Positions 1 through 7,747 are shown, numbered from the stretch's first letter. The stretch: 7,747 nucleotides of DNA from Bacteroidota bacterium (GCA_002686705.1 NYYH01000001.1:76184-83930), one strand, 5' to 3'. Notes: generated by a model from the letters alone, not told the origin. A program made the numbers and translations.

Positions 1-1303
1 TTATCCGAATGCTACCACCATAATCTGTATCATAGTGCACTGATGCTGATAAGTAGCCTGGCGACCCCTCTTCAAGATTTATTATTAGGTCAGCTTTCCC
101 GTTGCCAATAGGCTTAAGTTCGTAAAATACATGCTTGTAAAATCTTGTTCCATAAACTCTTGTAATAACATGTTTCAGTTCATCAAGTGATATTCTTTTA
201 TTTTCAAATCGCTCAAAATAATTATCCAAATAAATCATTGACATTTTTTCCTGACCTTCATAAATTACTTTGTTAATATCTACTGAATCAACAGGTTTCG
301 TATTATATTCTTTTAGAGGTCTAAATTCAATTGCATTCAGCGAATCGGCAAGTGCTTTCAGTTCCTTATAATGAGCTCTTGCAACGCTGTCGTCGTAAGC
401 AATAATTATATCATATTTTTCAAAGTCCATGGTACCAGCAGGAACTTTATAGCGAATATTTAAATCAATAACTTTTCTAGCTTCTTTGTTTGCATCTTCT
501 CCATGAAAAAAAACAACTTGATTTATTATTTCTGCTAATGTTGTTAGTTGTGATATACTATCTTTAAGTGTTGATTGCACCTCACCACCAATAATCAGCT
601 GAGCTCCCTCTTCTTTTAATGGAACGGCAGGATAATTGTTAACAATGCCTCCATCGATAAGGTAATATCCATTAAAATATGTAGGAGAGAAGTAACCTAG
701 AATTGACATACTTGATCGAATCGCCATTGGAAGATATCCATGTTTAAGTACCTCAGCATCGCCATTAAACAAATTTGTTCCCACACAAAGGAAAGGCGTT
801 TGAAATTTATTGAAATCTGAAATATTCCAGGCAGGTGAAAAATATTTGTTTAGCAATAAATTAATCTGTTGCCCGGAATACATTGCTTGTTTCAAGCCTA
901 ATTTTCTTTTTTTAAATGGTAAAGAAATTATTGAATTTTCAAGAAATTCTTTTTCTTCATAAGCTACATACTTTCTTTGAATTTGGTCTTTTAGCAGAGC
1001 AGTCCAATTCTGCTCTCTAATCATTTTTTCTATATCATCAGGGCTATAACCAATAGCATACAAGCCAGCCATTATACTTCCGATGCTAGTACCTCCTATA
1101 TAATCAACTCTGAGACCTACTTCCTGAAAAACCCGTAGCAAGCCAATGTAAGCGAATCCTTTAGCGCCCCCTCCGCTTAAAACTAAACCTACCTTTGGCC
1201 GTGTTTTTTTCTCAGGGTTTTCAATATTAGCTGAATGCAAAAAAGGGTTGTGAAGTATTAATGTGCTTATAATCAAATATATAACATGATACTTTTTGAG
1301 CAT
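1..1303 (-). CDS. Patatin-like phospholipase with POTRA and outer-membrane barrel (type Vd/PlpD-like), C-terminus beyond window
   Basis: This is a predicted secreted lipid acyl hydrolase of the patatin family, probably displayed at or through the outer membrane. I translated 434 codons from the ATG at 1303-1301; the frame is still open at base 1. Residues 1-25 look like a Sec signal peptide: a KK pair, a hydrophobic core VIYLIISTLIL and a likely cut near HSA. The patatin domain has the oxyanion-hole motif GGGAKG (44-49), the nucleophile elbow GTSIG with Ser73 (71-75) and the catalytic-dyad motif DGG with Asp217 (217-219), so it appears catalytically intact. Residues about 335-412 resemble a POTRA domain, including YGTRFYKHVFYEL at 384-396. 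The segment YLSASVHYDTDYGGSI that follows resembles the first strand of a BamA/D15-like barrel. Family members of this architecture in Bacteroidota are roughly 750 residues, so about 300 residues should lie to the left. The substrate cannot be read from the sequence. Confidence 0.9.
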   Translation of the reverse strand, partial: MLKKYHVIYLIISTLILHNPFLHSANIENPEKKTRPKVGLVLSGGGAKGFAYIGLLRVFQEVGLRVDYIGGTSIGSIMAGLYAIGYSPDDIEKMIREQNWTALLKDQIQRKYVAYEEKEFLENSIISLPFKKRKLGLKQAMYSGQQINLLLNKYFSPAWNISDFNKFQTPFLCVGTNLFNGDAEVLKHGYLPMAIRSSMSILGYFSPTYFNGYYLIDGGIVNNYPAVPLKEEGAQLIIGGEVQSTLKDSISQLTTLAEIINQVVFFHGEDANKEARKVIDLNIRYKVPAGTMDFEKYDIIIAYDDSVARAHYKELKALADSLNAIEFRPLKEYNTKPVDSVDINKVIYEGQEKMSMIYLDNYFERFENKRISLDELKHVITRVYGTRFYKHVFYELKPIGNGKADLIINLEEGSPGYLSASVHYDTDYGGSIRI

Positions 1304-1511
1304 AAGTCAATAATCTAAAATTAAACAGTTACAAATATAAGGTGAAAAAGCTTAACTGCACGACAATAAATTATGGATACCGAGATCATTAAAATTAATT
1401 TAATCTGGGAAAGTAATTTGGTAACTCAAATAAGTAAATATGATATAACTAAAGAATTAAATCTCTGTATTGCAAATAGAATATACTTTAACTATGATCT
1501 TATTGTTAAAC
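1304..1511. other. Intergenic gap between the small exported-protein gene and the patatin gene
   Basis: These 208 AT-rich bases contain the candidate patatin promoter and no gene I can support. A 61-codon plus-strand frame (1373-1558) crosses it but runs antisense into the end of the neighbouring gene and looks like chance. A 6-bp inverted repeat, TTTAAC/GTTAAA (1487-1492 and 1505-1510), sits directly after the stop codon of the minus-strand gene. Its 12-base loop and the lack of a T-tract make it a poor intrinsic terminator. Confidence 0.5.
1332..1366 (-). promoter_or_regulatory. Candidate Bacteroidota-type promoter for the patatin gene
   Basis: On the minus strand a perfect match to the Bacteroidota -7 consensus TAnnTTTG (TATATTTG) lies at 1339-1332. 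A TTG that could act as the -33 element is at 1366-1364. The spacer is 24 bases, slightly longer than the usual range of about 17-23, so the -33 assignment is weak. Transcription would begin near 1326, giving a leader of roughly 20-25 bases before the ATG at 1303. No Shine-Dalgarno sequence is visible, which is normal for this phylum. This would let the patatin gene be expressed independently of the secA unit upstream. Confidence 0.4.
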
Positions 1512-1949
1512 CTAGAATTTTGGTTCAAAACCATCATAATCTATTTCCAATTTATTGAACTGCACAAAAAAGTTAGATAATTCTTCGTAGTTATTATTGT
1601 TTGCTGCAAAAACATAGGTAATCCCGCCTTCAGGGCCTAACGTATCTGCATTAGGGATAACGAGTTGTGTGGTATCGTTGACGGCCCACAACATTGGTCG
1701 GCTATCTCCCCCCACTTTCTGAACATACCATACAGCATTGCTATCAAAAGTTATTTGTGCGAATCTGTCACCTGGAAAACTAATATTGTACAAGACCTGG
1801 AAAATATCCGGAGGATTAACAATCGGATCGATATAATTATAAGTAGGATATCCTGGTCCAGGATCAGGTGTCTTACAATCAATATTTAAGAGGGTAAGAG
1901 TAGATAGCATAATAATGCTCATGTACAAAAACAAGTTTTTCATAACCAT
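1512..1949 (-). CDS. Unrecognised small exported protein, possible lipoprotein, downstream of secA
   Basis: I do not recognise a family. From the ATG at 1949 the product is 145 residues; a second ATG at 1943 (MKNLFLYM) would give 143. The frame is open back to an ATG at 2045, but that start would put about 80 bases inside secA and place the hydrophobic segment internally, so I reject it. The N-terminus has a Lys, a hydrophobic core (about 6-22) and a Cys at 25, which looks like a signal peptide. The residue before the Cys is Asp (LLNIDC), where lipoproteins normally have Gly, Ala or Ser, so lipid attachment is uncertain. After the Cys comes a Pro/Gly-rich linker (KTPDPGPGYP), then about 100 residues with alternating hydrophobic and polar stretches suggesting beta structure. 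Only one Cys is present and no catalytic motif is visible. The gene starts 16 bases after the secA stop with an A-rich leader and no Shine-Dalgarno sequence, so cotranscription with secA is likely. Confidence 0.75.
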   Translation of the reverse strand: MVMKNLFLYMSIIMLSTLTLLNIDCKTPDPGPGYPTYNYIDPIVNPPDIFQVLYNISFPGDRFAQITFDSNAVWYVQKVGGDSRPMLWAVNDTTQLVIPNADTLGPEGGITYVFAANNNNYEELSNFFVQFNKLEIDYDGFEPKF

Positions 1950-1965
1950 ATTTTTTGCTAAGTTA

Positions 1966-4900
1966 CTAATTTTTTCCGTGACAATGTTTGTACTTTTTCC
2001 CACTACCACAAGGACATTGGTCATTTCTTCCAACTCGTTTTTCAACTTTTATAGGTTGTGGTTTTTGCCTTTCCTGAGTATCACTATGAGCTTGGGAAAG
2101 CATATCTCCCCTTTCTTCTTTCATTTGTGAGCGATCAAGTCCACGGGGTACCTTTGCTTCACGTACAGAAGCATCACCTTGCATATGTACGTCTCCTTTT
2201 ATCAGGAAGGAACCAACATCTTTATTTATTTTCTGAATCATCTTTTTAAACAATTCAAAAGATTCAAATTTATAAATCAATAAGGGATCTTTTTGCTCAT
2301 ATGAAGCATTTTGAACTGATTGTTTCAGTTCATCCATTTCTCGTAATTGTTCTTTCCATAGATCATCAATGGTTGAAAGAGTAAAGCCTTTTTCAAATGC
2401 AATTGGAACTTCAGCACCATTTGACTCCACAGATTTCTTAAGATTTGCAACTATTTGAACCTGACGTTTTCCATCAGTGAAAGGTATTGCAATATTTTCG
2501 TATTGACTTTGGTTTTCATATACATCTTTGATAACAGGTAGTGTGGTGGTAGCAAGCCTGTTCCTCTTTTCAACGTAAGATGAATAAACTACTTTAACTA
2601 ATTTATGAGTAAGTTCATCAATATCAATGGCAGTAAATTCCTTTTCATCAACTGGTGTTTCAATAGCAAGTGTTCTAAGCACTTCCATTTTAAATCCTTC
2701 AAAGTCATTTGTCGACTGATAATCACTTGAAATTTGTTCGCATAAATCATATATCATATTTGATATATCAACAGAAAGTCTTTCTCCAAACAATGCATGA
2801 TAGCGTCGACGATAGATTACTTCGCGTTGTGAATTCATGACATCATCATATTCCAAAAGACGCTTACGGACACCAAAGTTATTTTCCTCAACCTTTTTCT
2901 GTGCACGCTCTATTGATTTTGTAATCATCGAATGCTGAATTACTTCGCCTTCTTCCAATCCAAGTTTATCCATAATTCCAGCTATCCTACCTGAGCCGAA
3001 CATTCTCATAAGGTCGTCTTCCAATGATACGAAGAACTGTGAGCTACCAGGATCACCCTGTCGTCCTGCACGTCCTCTCAACTGACGATCAACACGTCTT
3101 GAGTCGTGTCTTTCGGTACCAATAATTGCAAGACCACCAGACCTGACAACACCATCGCCAAGTTTAATATCTGTACCACGACCAGCCATGTTTGTAGCAA
3201 TTGTAACCATTCCAGGCTGACCAGCTTCTTTCACAACCTGAGCTTCACGTTGATGCAGCTTCGCATTTAGTACATTGTGATAAATATGCTTTCTGTTTAA
3301 CATCCTGCTAAGAAGCTCGGATATTTCAACGGAAGTAGTACCTACTAAAACAGGTCGTTTTTCTGCTACAAGTTTTTCAATTTCATCAATTACAGCTTTA
3401 TATTTTTCGCGTTTCGTTTTATAAACCAAATCTTGTCTGTCGTCTCGTATAATTGGTCGATTCGTGGGAATTACAATTACATCAAGTTTGTAAATATCCC
3501 ATAACTCCCCTGCTTCTGTTTCAGCCGTACCTGTCATCCCAGCAAGCTTCTTATACATCCGGAAATAATTTTGGAGTGTAATTGTGGCGTATGTTTGGGT
3601 TGCTGCCTCAATCTTCAAATTCTCCTTTGCCTCAATTGCCTGGTGTAGACCGTCAGAATATCGACGACCCTCCATAACACGACCTGTTTGCTCGTCAACA
3701 ATTTTAACTTTGTTTTCCATTATAACATATTCCACATCCTTTTCAAAAAGTGTATATGCTTTAAGAAGTTGGGTAACAGTATGGATTCTTTCTGATTTTA
3801 TTGAATAATCCTGGATCATCTTGTTCTTCTGCTCCAGCATTTTCTTTTCAGTCAGGTTTTCATTTTCCAATTCGGCAACACGTGCACCAATGTCAGGCAA
3901 TATAAAGAATTCAGGATCATCATACGATGTGGTAAGGAGGTCAATACCCTTTTCAGTAAGGTCAACCGAATTATGCTTTTCGTCGTTGACAAAATACAAT
4001 TCGTCATCTATTATGTGCATGTTTTTGGCCTGCTCCTGAAGATAGAAACTTTCGGTTTTCTGCATTAATTGTTTATTCCCCTCTTCACTCAGTAACTTAA
4101 TTAGTGCTTTATTTTTTGGTAATCCATGATAGGATCTCAGCAGGGCATCGCCAGCTTTTTTGATGCTTTCATTGTCCTCCCTCTCTTTTAATAAATTTTT
4201 TCCTTCAACTAATATTTTCGCCACTAAACTCTTTTGAGCATTGTAAAGCTTTTGCACATCTGCTTTAAGTTCATCAAATTCATGAATATCACCTTTCGGA
4301 GTTGGTCCGGAAATAATTAAAGGAGTTCGTGCATCATCGATCAGAACAGAATCAACCTCATCCACAATTACATAATTATGTTCACGTTGGACAAGTTCAT
4401 CTGGATTGCCTGTCATGTTGTCACGCAAATAGTCAAATCCAAATTCGTTATTGGTGCCGAAAGTAATATCTGCAAGATAGGCTTTGCGGCGTTCCTCACT
4501 ATTTGGTTGGTGATTATCAATACAATCAACACTAAGTCCGTGGAACATATAAAGCATTCCCATCCATTGGGAATCTCGCTTAGCAAGGTAGTCGTTTACC
4601 GTAACCATATGAACACCTTTCCCTGTCAATGCATTCAAGTAAACAGGTAATGTTGCAACAAGAGTTTTACCTTCACCAGTTGCCATCTCAGCAATTTTAC
4701 CCTGATGCAACACTGTTCCACCGATAAGCTGCACATCGTAATGGATCATATCCCATACAATGTTGTTTCCTCCGGCAGTCCAATTATTATTATAATAGGC
4801 TTTATCCCCTTTTATATTTACACTATCCTGATTGGCCCCAAGCTCTCTGTCAAACTCATTAGCAGTTACTTCAACTACTTCATTTTGAACAAACCTACGT

Positions 4901-5256
4901 GCAGTTTCTTTCATCACACTAAAAGCTTCCGGAAGTAATTGGTTCAGAACTTCCTGGGTTTTTTCATAACTCTTTTTGGTAAGCTTATCAATAGTAAGGT
5001 AATTTTCTTCTTTTTCATCTACATCCATGTCAGGATTAGAATCCATACTTTCTTTAAGATTTGCTATTTCATTTTCCTCTTCCTGAATATATTCAGCTAT
5101 ACGCTTTTTAAACTCAGCAGTTTTGGTTCTTAGCTCATCATTTGTAAGATTTTCTATCTCGTTGTATGCGTCTTTAACCTTTCCGACGTAAGGACTAATA
5201 TCTTTTAAATCCTTTGTTGATTTATCTCCAAAAACTTTCTTTAGTACACTTAACAT
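1966..5256 (-). CDS. secA: Preprotein translocase ATPase SecA
   Basis: SecA is the cytoplasmic motor that drives unfolded preproteins through SecYEG using ATP. Visible motifs, in order, are: Walker A MATGEGKT (191-198); NDYLAKRD (221-228); Walker B/DEAD-type box VDEVDS (298-303); the conserved [10 protein letters not shown] (309-318); the preprotein-binding region; [11 protein letters not shown] (572-582); [13 protein letters not shown] (688-700); motif [15 protein letters not shown] (725-737); the helical scaffold around [17 protein letters not shown] (964-980); and a C-terminal SEC-C zinc motif with ligands Cys1081, Cys1083, Cys1092 and His1093. At 1096 residues it is about 200 longer than E. 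coli SecA (901). The extra length falls in three places: about 55-102 (acidic, before LLPEAF), about 122-170 (before HYDVQLIGG) and about 320-412 in the first nucleotide-binding domain. Such enlargement is typical of Bacteroidota SecA. The start [10 protein letters not shown] matches the family N-terminus. The gene ends with tandem stops TAG-TAA and is followed after 16 bases by a small exported-protein gene. Confidence 0.99.
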   Translation of the reverse strand: MLSVLKKVFGDKSTKDLKDISPYVGKVKDAYNEIENLTNDELRTKTAEFKKRIAEYIQEEENEIANLKESMDSNPDMDVDEKEENYLTIDKLTKKSYEKTQEVLNQLLPEAFSVMKETARRFVQNEVVEVTANEFDRELGANQDSVNIKGDKAYYNNNWTAGGNNIVWDMIHYDVQLIGGTVLHQGKIAEMATGEGKTLVATLPVYLNALTGKGVHMVTVNDYLAKRDSQWMGMLYMFHGLSVDCIDNHQPNSEERRKAYLADITFGTNNEFGFDYLRDNMTGNPDELVQREHNYVIVDEVDSVLIDDARTPLIISGPTPKGDIHEFDELKADVQKLYNAQKSLVAKILVEGKNLLKEREDNESIKKAGDALLRSYHGLPKNKALIKLLSEEGNKQLMQKTESFYLQEQAKNMHIIDDELYFVNDEKHNSVDLTEKGIDLLTTSYDDPEFFILPDIGARVAELENENLTEKKMLEQKNKMIQDYSIKSERIHTVTQLLKAYTLFEKDVEYVIMENKVKIVDEQTGRVMEGRRYSDGLHQAIEAKENLKIEAATQTYATITLQNYFRMYKKLAGMTGTAETEAGELWDIYKLDVIVIPTNRPIIRDDRQDLVYKTKREKYKAVIDEIEKLVAEKRPVLVGTTSVEISELLSRMLNRKHIYHNVLNAKLHQREAQVVKEAGQPGMVTIATNMAGRGTDIKLGDGVVRSGGLAIIGTERHDSRRVDRQLRGRAGRQGDPGSSQFFVSLEDDLMRMFGSGRIAGIMDKLGLEEGEVIQHSMITKSIERAQKKVEENNFGVRKRLLEYDDVMNSQREVIYRRRYHALFGERLSVDISNMIYDLCEQISSDYQSTNDFEGFKMEVLRTLAIETPVDEKEFTAIDIDELTHKLVKVVYSSYVEKRNRLATTTLPVIKDVYENQSQYENIAIPFTDGKRQVQIVANLKKSVESNGAEVPIAFEKGFTLSTIDDLWKEQLREMDELKQSVQNASYEQKDPLLIYKFESFELFKKMIQKINKDVGSFLIKGDVHMQGDASVREAKVPRGLDRSQMKEERGDMLSQAHSDTQERQKPQPIKVEKRVGRNDQCPCGSGKKYKHCHGKN

Positions 5257-5314
5257 AATGATTTCTACTATTAAAATATTCAGTCATCAATAATTATTCC
5301 ATTGTATTAATGGC

Positions 5315-5348
5315 CAAATTAAACAGTCGCGAAATTAGTGTTAATTTG
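5315..5348. repeat. 8-bp inverted repeat in the secA/lepA divergent region
   Basis: CAAATTAA at 5315-5322 is the exact reverse complement of TTAATTTG at 5341-5348, with an 18-base spacer. A second, overlapping hairpin is possible between AAATTA (5332-5337) and TAATTT (5342-5347) around GTGT. The two arms are also near-matches to the -7 promoter element on opposite strands. It could be an operator, a pair of weak promoter elements, or chance in AT-rich DNA. Confidence 0.3.
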
Positions 5349-5506
5349 CAAACTTTCAAGAATTGAATTGATTTCGCAGTTAATTGAATAAGTTATTCTT
5401 AAATGCTGAGATTGAGTTTGGTATTTTGTTGTCGTTTAGTCTTATCGATGTGTTATTTTTAGCCGTTCCCTCTGTTTTATAGAATAGTTAGTAGACTTAA
5501 TTAATC

Positions 5507-5538
5507 TTGTTACGCTATAGGAAATGTTCGTATTTTTG
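5507..5538 (+). promoter_or_regulatory. Bacteroidota-type promoter immediately upstream of lepA
   Basis: TTG at 5507-5509 and TATTTTTG at 5531-5538 match the -33 and -7 (TAnnTTTG) elements of primary-sigma promoters in Bacteroidota, with a 21-base spacer inside the usual range. The -7 match is perfect at all six fixed positions. Transcription would start about 5-8 bases after the element, at about 5543-5546, coinciding with the lepA ATG at 5545, so the message could be leaderless or nearly so. A second, one-mismatch -7-like element, TAATCTTG at 5502-5509, could give a longer transcript. Confidence 0.5.
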
Positions 5539-5544
5539 CCGTCT

Positions 5545-7335
5545 ATGAAGGAAATTAGAAACTTCTGTATTATAGCCCATATTGATCATGGTAAGAGTAC
5601 ATTAGCTGATAGGCTTTTAGAGTTTACGGATACTGTTTCTGAACGAGATTTGCAAGCACAAGTGCTTGATGATATGGATATTGAACGCGAACGAGGTATC
5701 ACTATTAAAAGTCATGCTATTCAAATGGATTATGCTCATGAAAATGAAAATTATGTTCTTAATCTAATTGATACACCTGGACATGTTGATTTCTCTTACG
5801 AAGTTTCAAGATCAATTGCTGCTTGTGAAGGTGCCCTGCTTATTGTTGATGCTACTCAGGGGATTCAAGCACAAACAATTTCAAACCTTTATCTTGCTAT
5901 TGATAATGACCTTGAGATAATACCTGTATTAAATAAAACGGATCTTGACAATGCTATGCCTGATGAAGTTAAGGATCAGATAGTTGATATGCTTGGTTGC
6001 GATTACGAAGATATTATTGAAGCAAGTGGAAAAACGGGTTACGGCGTCGATACTATCCTTGATGCAATAATTGATAAAGTTCCACCACCAACGGGCAATC
6101 CTGATGCACCACTTCAAGCATTAATATTCGACTCAGTATTTAACTCATTTCGTGGTATTATTGCTTATTTCAGAATATTCAATGGTGAAATAAGAAAAGG
6201 TGATAAGGTGAAATTTGTAAATACAGGCAAAGAGTATGAGGCAAATGAAGTTGGTGTATTAAGATTAGAACAAGAATCAAGGGAAGTTCTTAAAACAGGC
6301 GATGTTGGTTATATTATTTCTGGAATTAAAGCCTCAAAGGAAGTAAAAGTTGGAGATACAGTTACGCATCTACTAGCCCCATGTGAAAAGGCAATAGAGG
6401 GTTTTGAAGATGTAAAGCCAATGGTATTTGCCGGTATCTACCCAACGGATCCGGATGAATATGAAGAGCTAAGGGCTTCTATTGAAAAGCTCCAGTTAAA
6501 TGATGCATCACTAACTTTTGAACCAGAATCATCGATGGCATTGGGTTTTGGCTTTAGATGTGGTTTTTTAGGATTACTTCACATGGAAATTATTCAGGAG
6601 AGATTAGAGCGTGAGTTCAATATGAATGTTATAACAACAATGCCAAATGTTTCTTATCAAGTAATAACTAATAAAAACGAGGCTATTGAGGTTCATAATC
6701 CATCAGGATTACCTGAGCAAAAATATATTGATCATATTGAAGAACCATTTATAAAAGCTCAGGTTATTACTCGCACAGATTACATAGGTCCCATTATTAA
6801 ACTTTGCCTCGATAAAAGGGGAGAGCTTAAAAATCAGATTTATCTTTCAACAAGTCGTGTTGAACTCACAGTTGATATGCCTCTTGGCGAGATTGTTTTT
6901 GATTTTTATGATAAACTTAAAAGTATTTCAAAAGGATATGCCTCGTTTGATTACCACATCAGTGGATATAGACCTGCCAAATTAATTAAACTTGATATAT
7001 TACTAAACGGAGAACCGGTAGATGCTCTGTCGTCGTTAACCCATGTTGACAATGCCTATGATCTGGGACGAAGAATTTGTGTGAAATTAAAGGACCTGAT
7101 ACCAAGGCAACAATATGACATTGCCATCCAGGCAGCAATTGGAGCTAAGATTATTGCTCGTGAAACAATTAAAGCTGTTCGTAAAGATGTAACCGCCAAA
7201 TGCTATGGGGGAGATATTACTCGTAAACGTAAACTTCTTGAAAAGCAGAAAAAAGGTAAGAAGCGAATGCGCCAGGTTGGAAATGTTGAAGTCCCGCAAC
7301 AAGCATTTTTAGTTGTCCTGAAGTTGAATGATTAA
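5545..7335 (+). CDS. lepA: Translation elongation factor 4 (LepA), ribosomal GTPase
   Basis: LepA/EF4 is a ribosome-associated GTPase implicated in back-translocation and in 30S subunit biogenesis. The product is 596 residues, the usual family length. GTPase motifs are G1 AHIDHGKST (11-19), switch I RERGITI (48-54), G3 DTPGH (76-80), G4 NKTD (130-133) and G5 SGKTG (161-165). They are followed by an EF-Tu-like domain II (about 188-275), an EF-G-like domain III with [21 protein letters not shown] (329-349), a domain V-like region (about 400-485), and the LepA-specific C-terminal domain with [20 protein letters not shown] (554-573). There is no EF-G domain IV, which distinguishes it from fusA. 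I chose the ATG at 5545 because [19 protein letters not shown] aligns with the conserved LepA N-terminus. An in-frame ATG at 5524 would add seven residues (MFVFLPS) and overlap the promoter element. The gene is divergent from secA and is followed by a sigma-factor ORF on the same strand. Confidence 0.98.
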   Translation: MKEIRNFCIIAHIDHGKSTLADRLLEFTDTVSERDLQAQVLDDMDIERERGITIKSHAIQMDYAHENENYVLNLIDTPGHVDFSYEVSRSIAACEGALLIVDATQGIQAQTISNLYLAIDNDLEIIPVLNKTDLDNAMPDEVKDQIVDMLGCDYEDIIEASGKTGYGVDTILDAIIDKVPPPTGNPDAPLQALIFDSVFNSFRGIIAYFRIFNGEIRKGDKVKFVNTGKEYEANEVGVLRLEQESREVLKTGDVGYIISGIKASKEVKVGDTVTHLLAPCEKAIEGFEDVKPMVFAGIYPTDPDEYEELRASIEKLQLNDASLTFEPESSMALGFGFRCGFLGLLHMEIIQERLEREFNMNVITTMPNVSYQVITNKNEAIEVHNPSGLPEQKYIDHIEEPFIKAQVITRTDYIGPIIKLCLDKRGELKNQIYLSTSRVELTVDMPLGEIVFDFYDKLKSISKGYASFDYHISGYRPAKLIKLDILLNGEPVDALSSLTHVDNAYDLGRRICVKLKDLIPRQQYDIAIQAAIGAKIIARETIKAVRKDVTAKCYGGDITRKRKLLEKQKKGKKRMRQVGNVEVPQQAFLVVLKLND

Positions 7336-7385
7336 TAGTATTTTATTTTTTTCACTTACTTTGTAACATTATCTCATTACGATCG

Positions 7386-7401
7386 TCATATAAAAATATG
7401 A
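7386..7401. repeat. Perfect 6-bp inverted repeat upstream of the sigma-factor ORF
   Basis: TCATAT and ATATGA flank a four-base AAAA loop, 19 bases before the ATG at 7421. No T-tract follows on the plus strand, so it is not a convincing terminator for lepA. Its position would suit an operator or a leader hairpin for the sigma-factor gene. At this AT content, chance is also possible. Confidence 0.3.
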
Positions 7402-7420
7402 GGCATTATTACGCGCGCAA

Positions 7421-7669
7421 ATGACCATAAGTGAATATAATAGTTGTGTTGACAGCTTTTCAGATGGTGTGTACAGGTTTATTCTGAAAAACCTTAAGGA
7501 TACTGAAGTGGCTCATGATATTGTTCAGGAGTCGTTTTTGAAGTTGTGGATAAAACGTAAAGAAGTAGACTCATCAAAAGGAAAGTCGTATTTGTTCACA
7601 ACTGCTTATCACACTATGATTGACTACATCCGAAAGAATAGTCGTAGTATTTTTGAAGTTACCCCATAA
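7421..7669 (+). CDS. ECF-type RNA polymerase sigma factor, region 2 only (truncated or disrupted)
   Basis: The 82-residue product matches sigma-70 region 2 of ECF sigma factors, the part that binds core RNA polymerase and melts the -10 region. The run YRFILKNLKD (18-27) is region 2.1, AHDIVQESFLKLW (31-43) is region 2.2, and KSYLFTTAYHTMIDYIRKNSR (55-75) covers regions 2.3-2.4. The N-terminus MTISEYNSCVD resembles that of full-length Bacteroidota ECF factors of about 160-180 residues. A TAA stop at 7667-7669 ends the frame seven residues after the region 2 core, inside what should be the linker to region 4, so there is no -35-binding domain in this ORF. Of the 78 bases that follow, the ORF's own frame is open after the stop, while the other two frames hit stops by about 7702 when read on from the stop position. 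None reads as recognisable linker. Options are a decayed gene, a frameshift with region 4 resuming past the window edge, or a genuine short protein. An 85-base gap separates it from lepA; an imperfect -7-like sequence (TTACTTTG, 7356-7363) is present. Confidence 0.75.
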   Translation: MTISEYNSCVDSFSDGVYRFILKNLKDTEVAHDIVQESFLKLWIKRKEVDSSKGKSYLFTTAYHTMIDYIRKNSRSIFEVTP

Positions 7670-7747
7670 TTTATCAGTTACTTCTTTCAATCCCTTTTAA
7701 ATAAAGGCACACAAGATTTTGCCAAGTGGAAAAGCACATTTTTTAAA
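7670..7747. other. Right edge after the sigma ORF stop, no recognisable gene
   Basis: These 78 AT-rich bases show no gene I recognise. The frame continuing after the sigma-factor stop is open to the window end (it includes NKGTQDFAKWKSTFFK) but does not resemble sigma region 4. A GTG-GAAAAG-CAC hairpin followed by a T-run (about 7727-7744) is weakly terminator-like. The usual linker between sigma regions 2 and 4 is about as long as this stretch, so region 4 coding sequence could begin just outside the window. Confidence 0.4.

Larger units (their letters stand above)
5257..5544. promoter_or_regulatory. Divergent secA/lepA intergenic region
   Basis: These 288 bases separate the divergent starts of secA (minus) and lepA (plus) and must hold both promoters. 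The plus-strand lepA promoter is recognisable at its right end. For secA I see only an imperfect -7-like element on the minus strand, TTAATTTG at 5322-5315 (one mismatch to TAnnTTTG), which would leave a leader of about 50-60 bases. A minus-strand TTTG at 5352-5349 is 26 bases upstream, too far to be convincing. There is no ORF, tRNA or recognisable riboswitch here. No purine-rich ribosome binding site precedes either gene. Confidence 0.55.

Noticed and set aside
1487..1510. Inverted repeat TTTAAC/GTTAAA as a terminator after the small exported-protein gene
   Set aside because: The stem is only 6 AT-rich base pairs with a 12-base loop, and no T-tract follows on the minus strand.
1373..1558. 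61-codon plus-strand ORF between the patatin and small exported-protein genes
   Set aside because: It is AT-rich with a low-complexity Ile/Asn-heavy product and no recognisable domain. It overlaps the 3' end of the minus-strand gene by 47 bases and covers part of the gap next to the patatin promoter.
1512..2045. Long form (177 codons) of the small exported-protein gene, starting inside secA
   Set aside because: The first 32 residues are an out-of-frame reading of the secA 3' end. A signal-peptide-like N-terminus begins only at 1949 or 1943, after the secA stop.
3584..5133. Several 64-90-codon plus-strand ORFs opposite secA
   Set aside because: They lie wholly antisense to a strongly conserved gene and have no recognisable domains. 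They are shadows of secA codon usage.
5524..5544. Upstream in-frame start for lepA adding MFVFLPS
   Set aside because: LepA proteins begin at the equivalent of MKEIRNF (5545). The upstream ATG sits within the predicted promoter, and its only purine run directly abuts the ATG, too close to act as a ribosome binding site.
7336..7355. T-rich run after the lepA stop as an intrinsic terminator
   Set aside because: No stable GC-containing stem precedes the T-run, so a terminator cannot be supported.

Overview
The window looks like chromosomal DNA from a member of the Bacteroidota, possibly Bacteroidales/Marinilabiliales-like. Four things support this. The DNA is AT-rich. Start codons lack purine-rich Shine-Dalgarno sequences and instead have A/T-rich leaders. 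Matches to the Bacteroidota promoter -7 element (TAnnTTTG) lie upstream of genes. The proteins also have lineage-typical forms: an oversized SecA of 1096 residues with extra segments, a patatin phospholipase fused to a POTRA/outer-membrane barrel, and a short ECF sigma factor beginning MTISEYNSCVD.

Layout, left to right. The minus strand carries three genes in the order secA (5256-1966), a small unrecognised exported protein (1949-1512), then a patatin-like phospholipase with a POTRA domain (1303-1) that runs off the left edge. The small gene starts 16 bases after the secA stop and is probably cotranscribed with it. The patatin gene follows a 208-base gap and has its own candidate promoter. 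A 288-base divergent region (5257-5544) separates secA from lepA (5545-7335, plus strand), which encodes the ribosomal GTPase EF4. After an 85-base gap comes an 82-codon ORF (7421-7669) that encodes only region 2 of an ECF sigma factor and then stops. The last 78 bases hold no recognisable gene. No gene-free stretch exceeds 300 bases.

Functionally these are housekeeping genes of protein export (SecA) and translation (LepA), with envelope-associated genes on the secA side. The exported small protein and the patatin/barrel protein both have N-termini that would use the Sec machinery. I see no CRISPR array, tRNA, rRNA or insertion sequence, and no clear sign of an undescribed multi-gene system. 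The points most worth following up are the sigma factor that ends after region 2, a promoter so close to the lepA start that the mRNA may be leaderless, and the unrecognised exported protein behind secA with its atypical lipobox.
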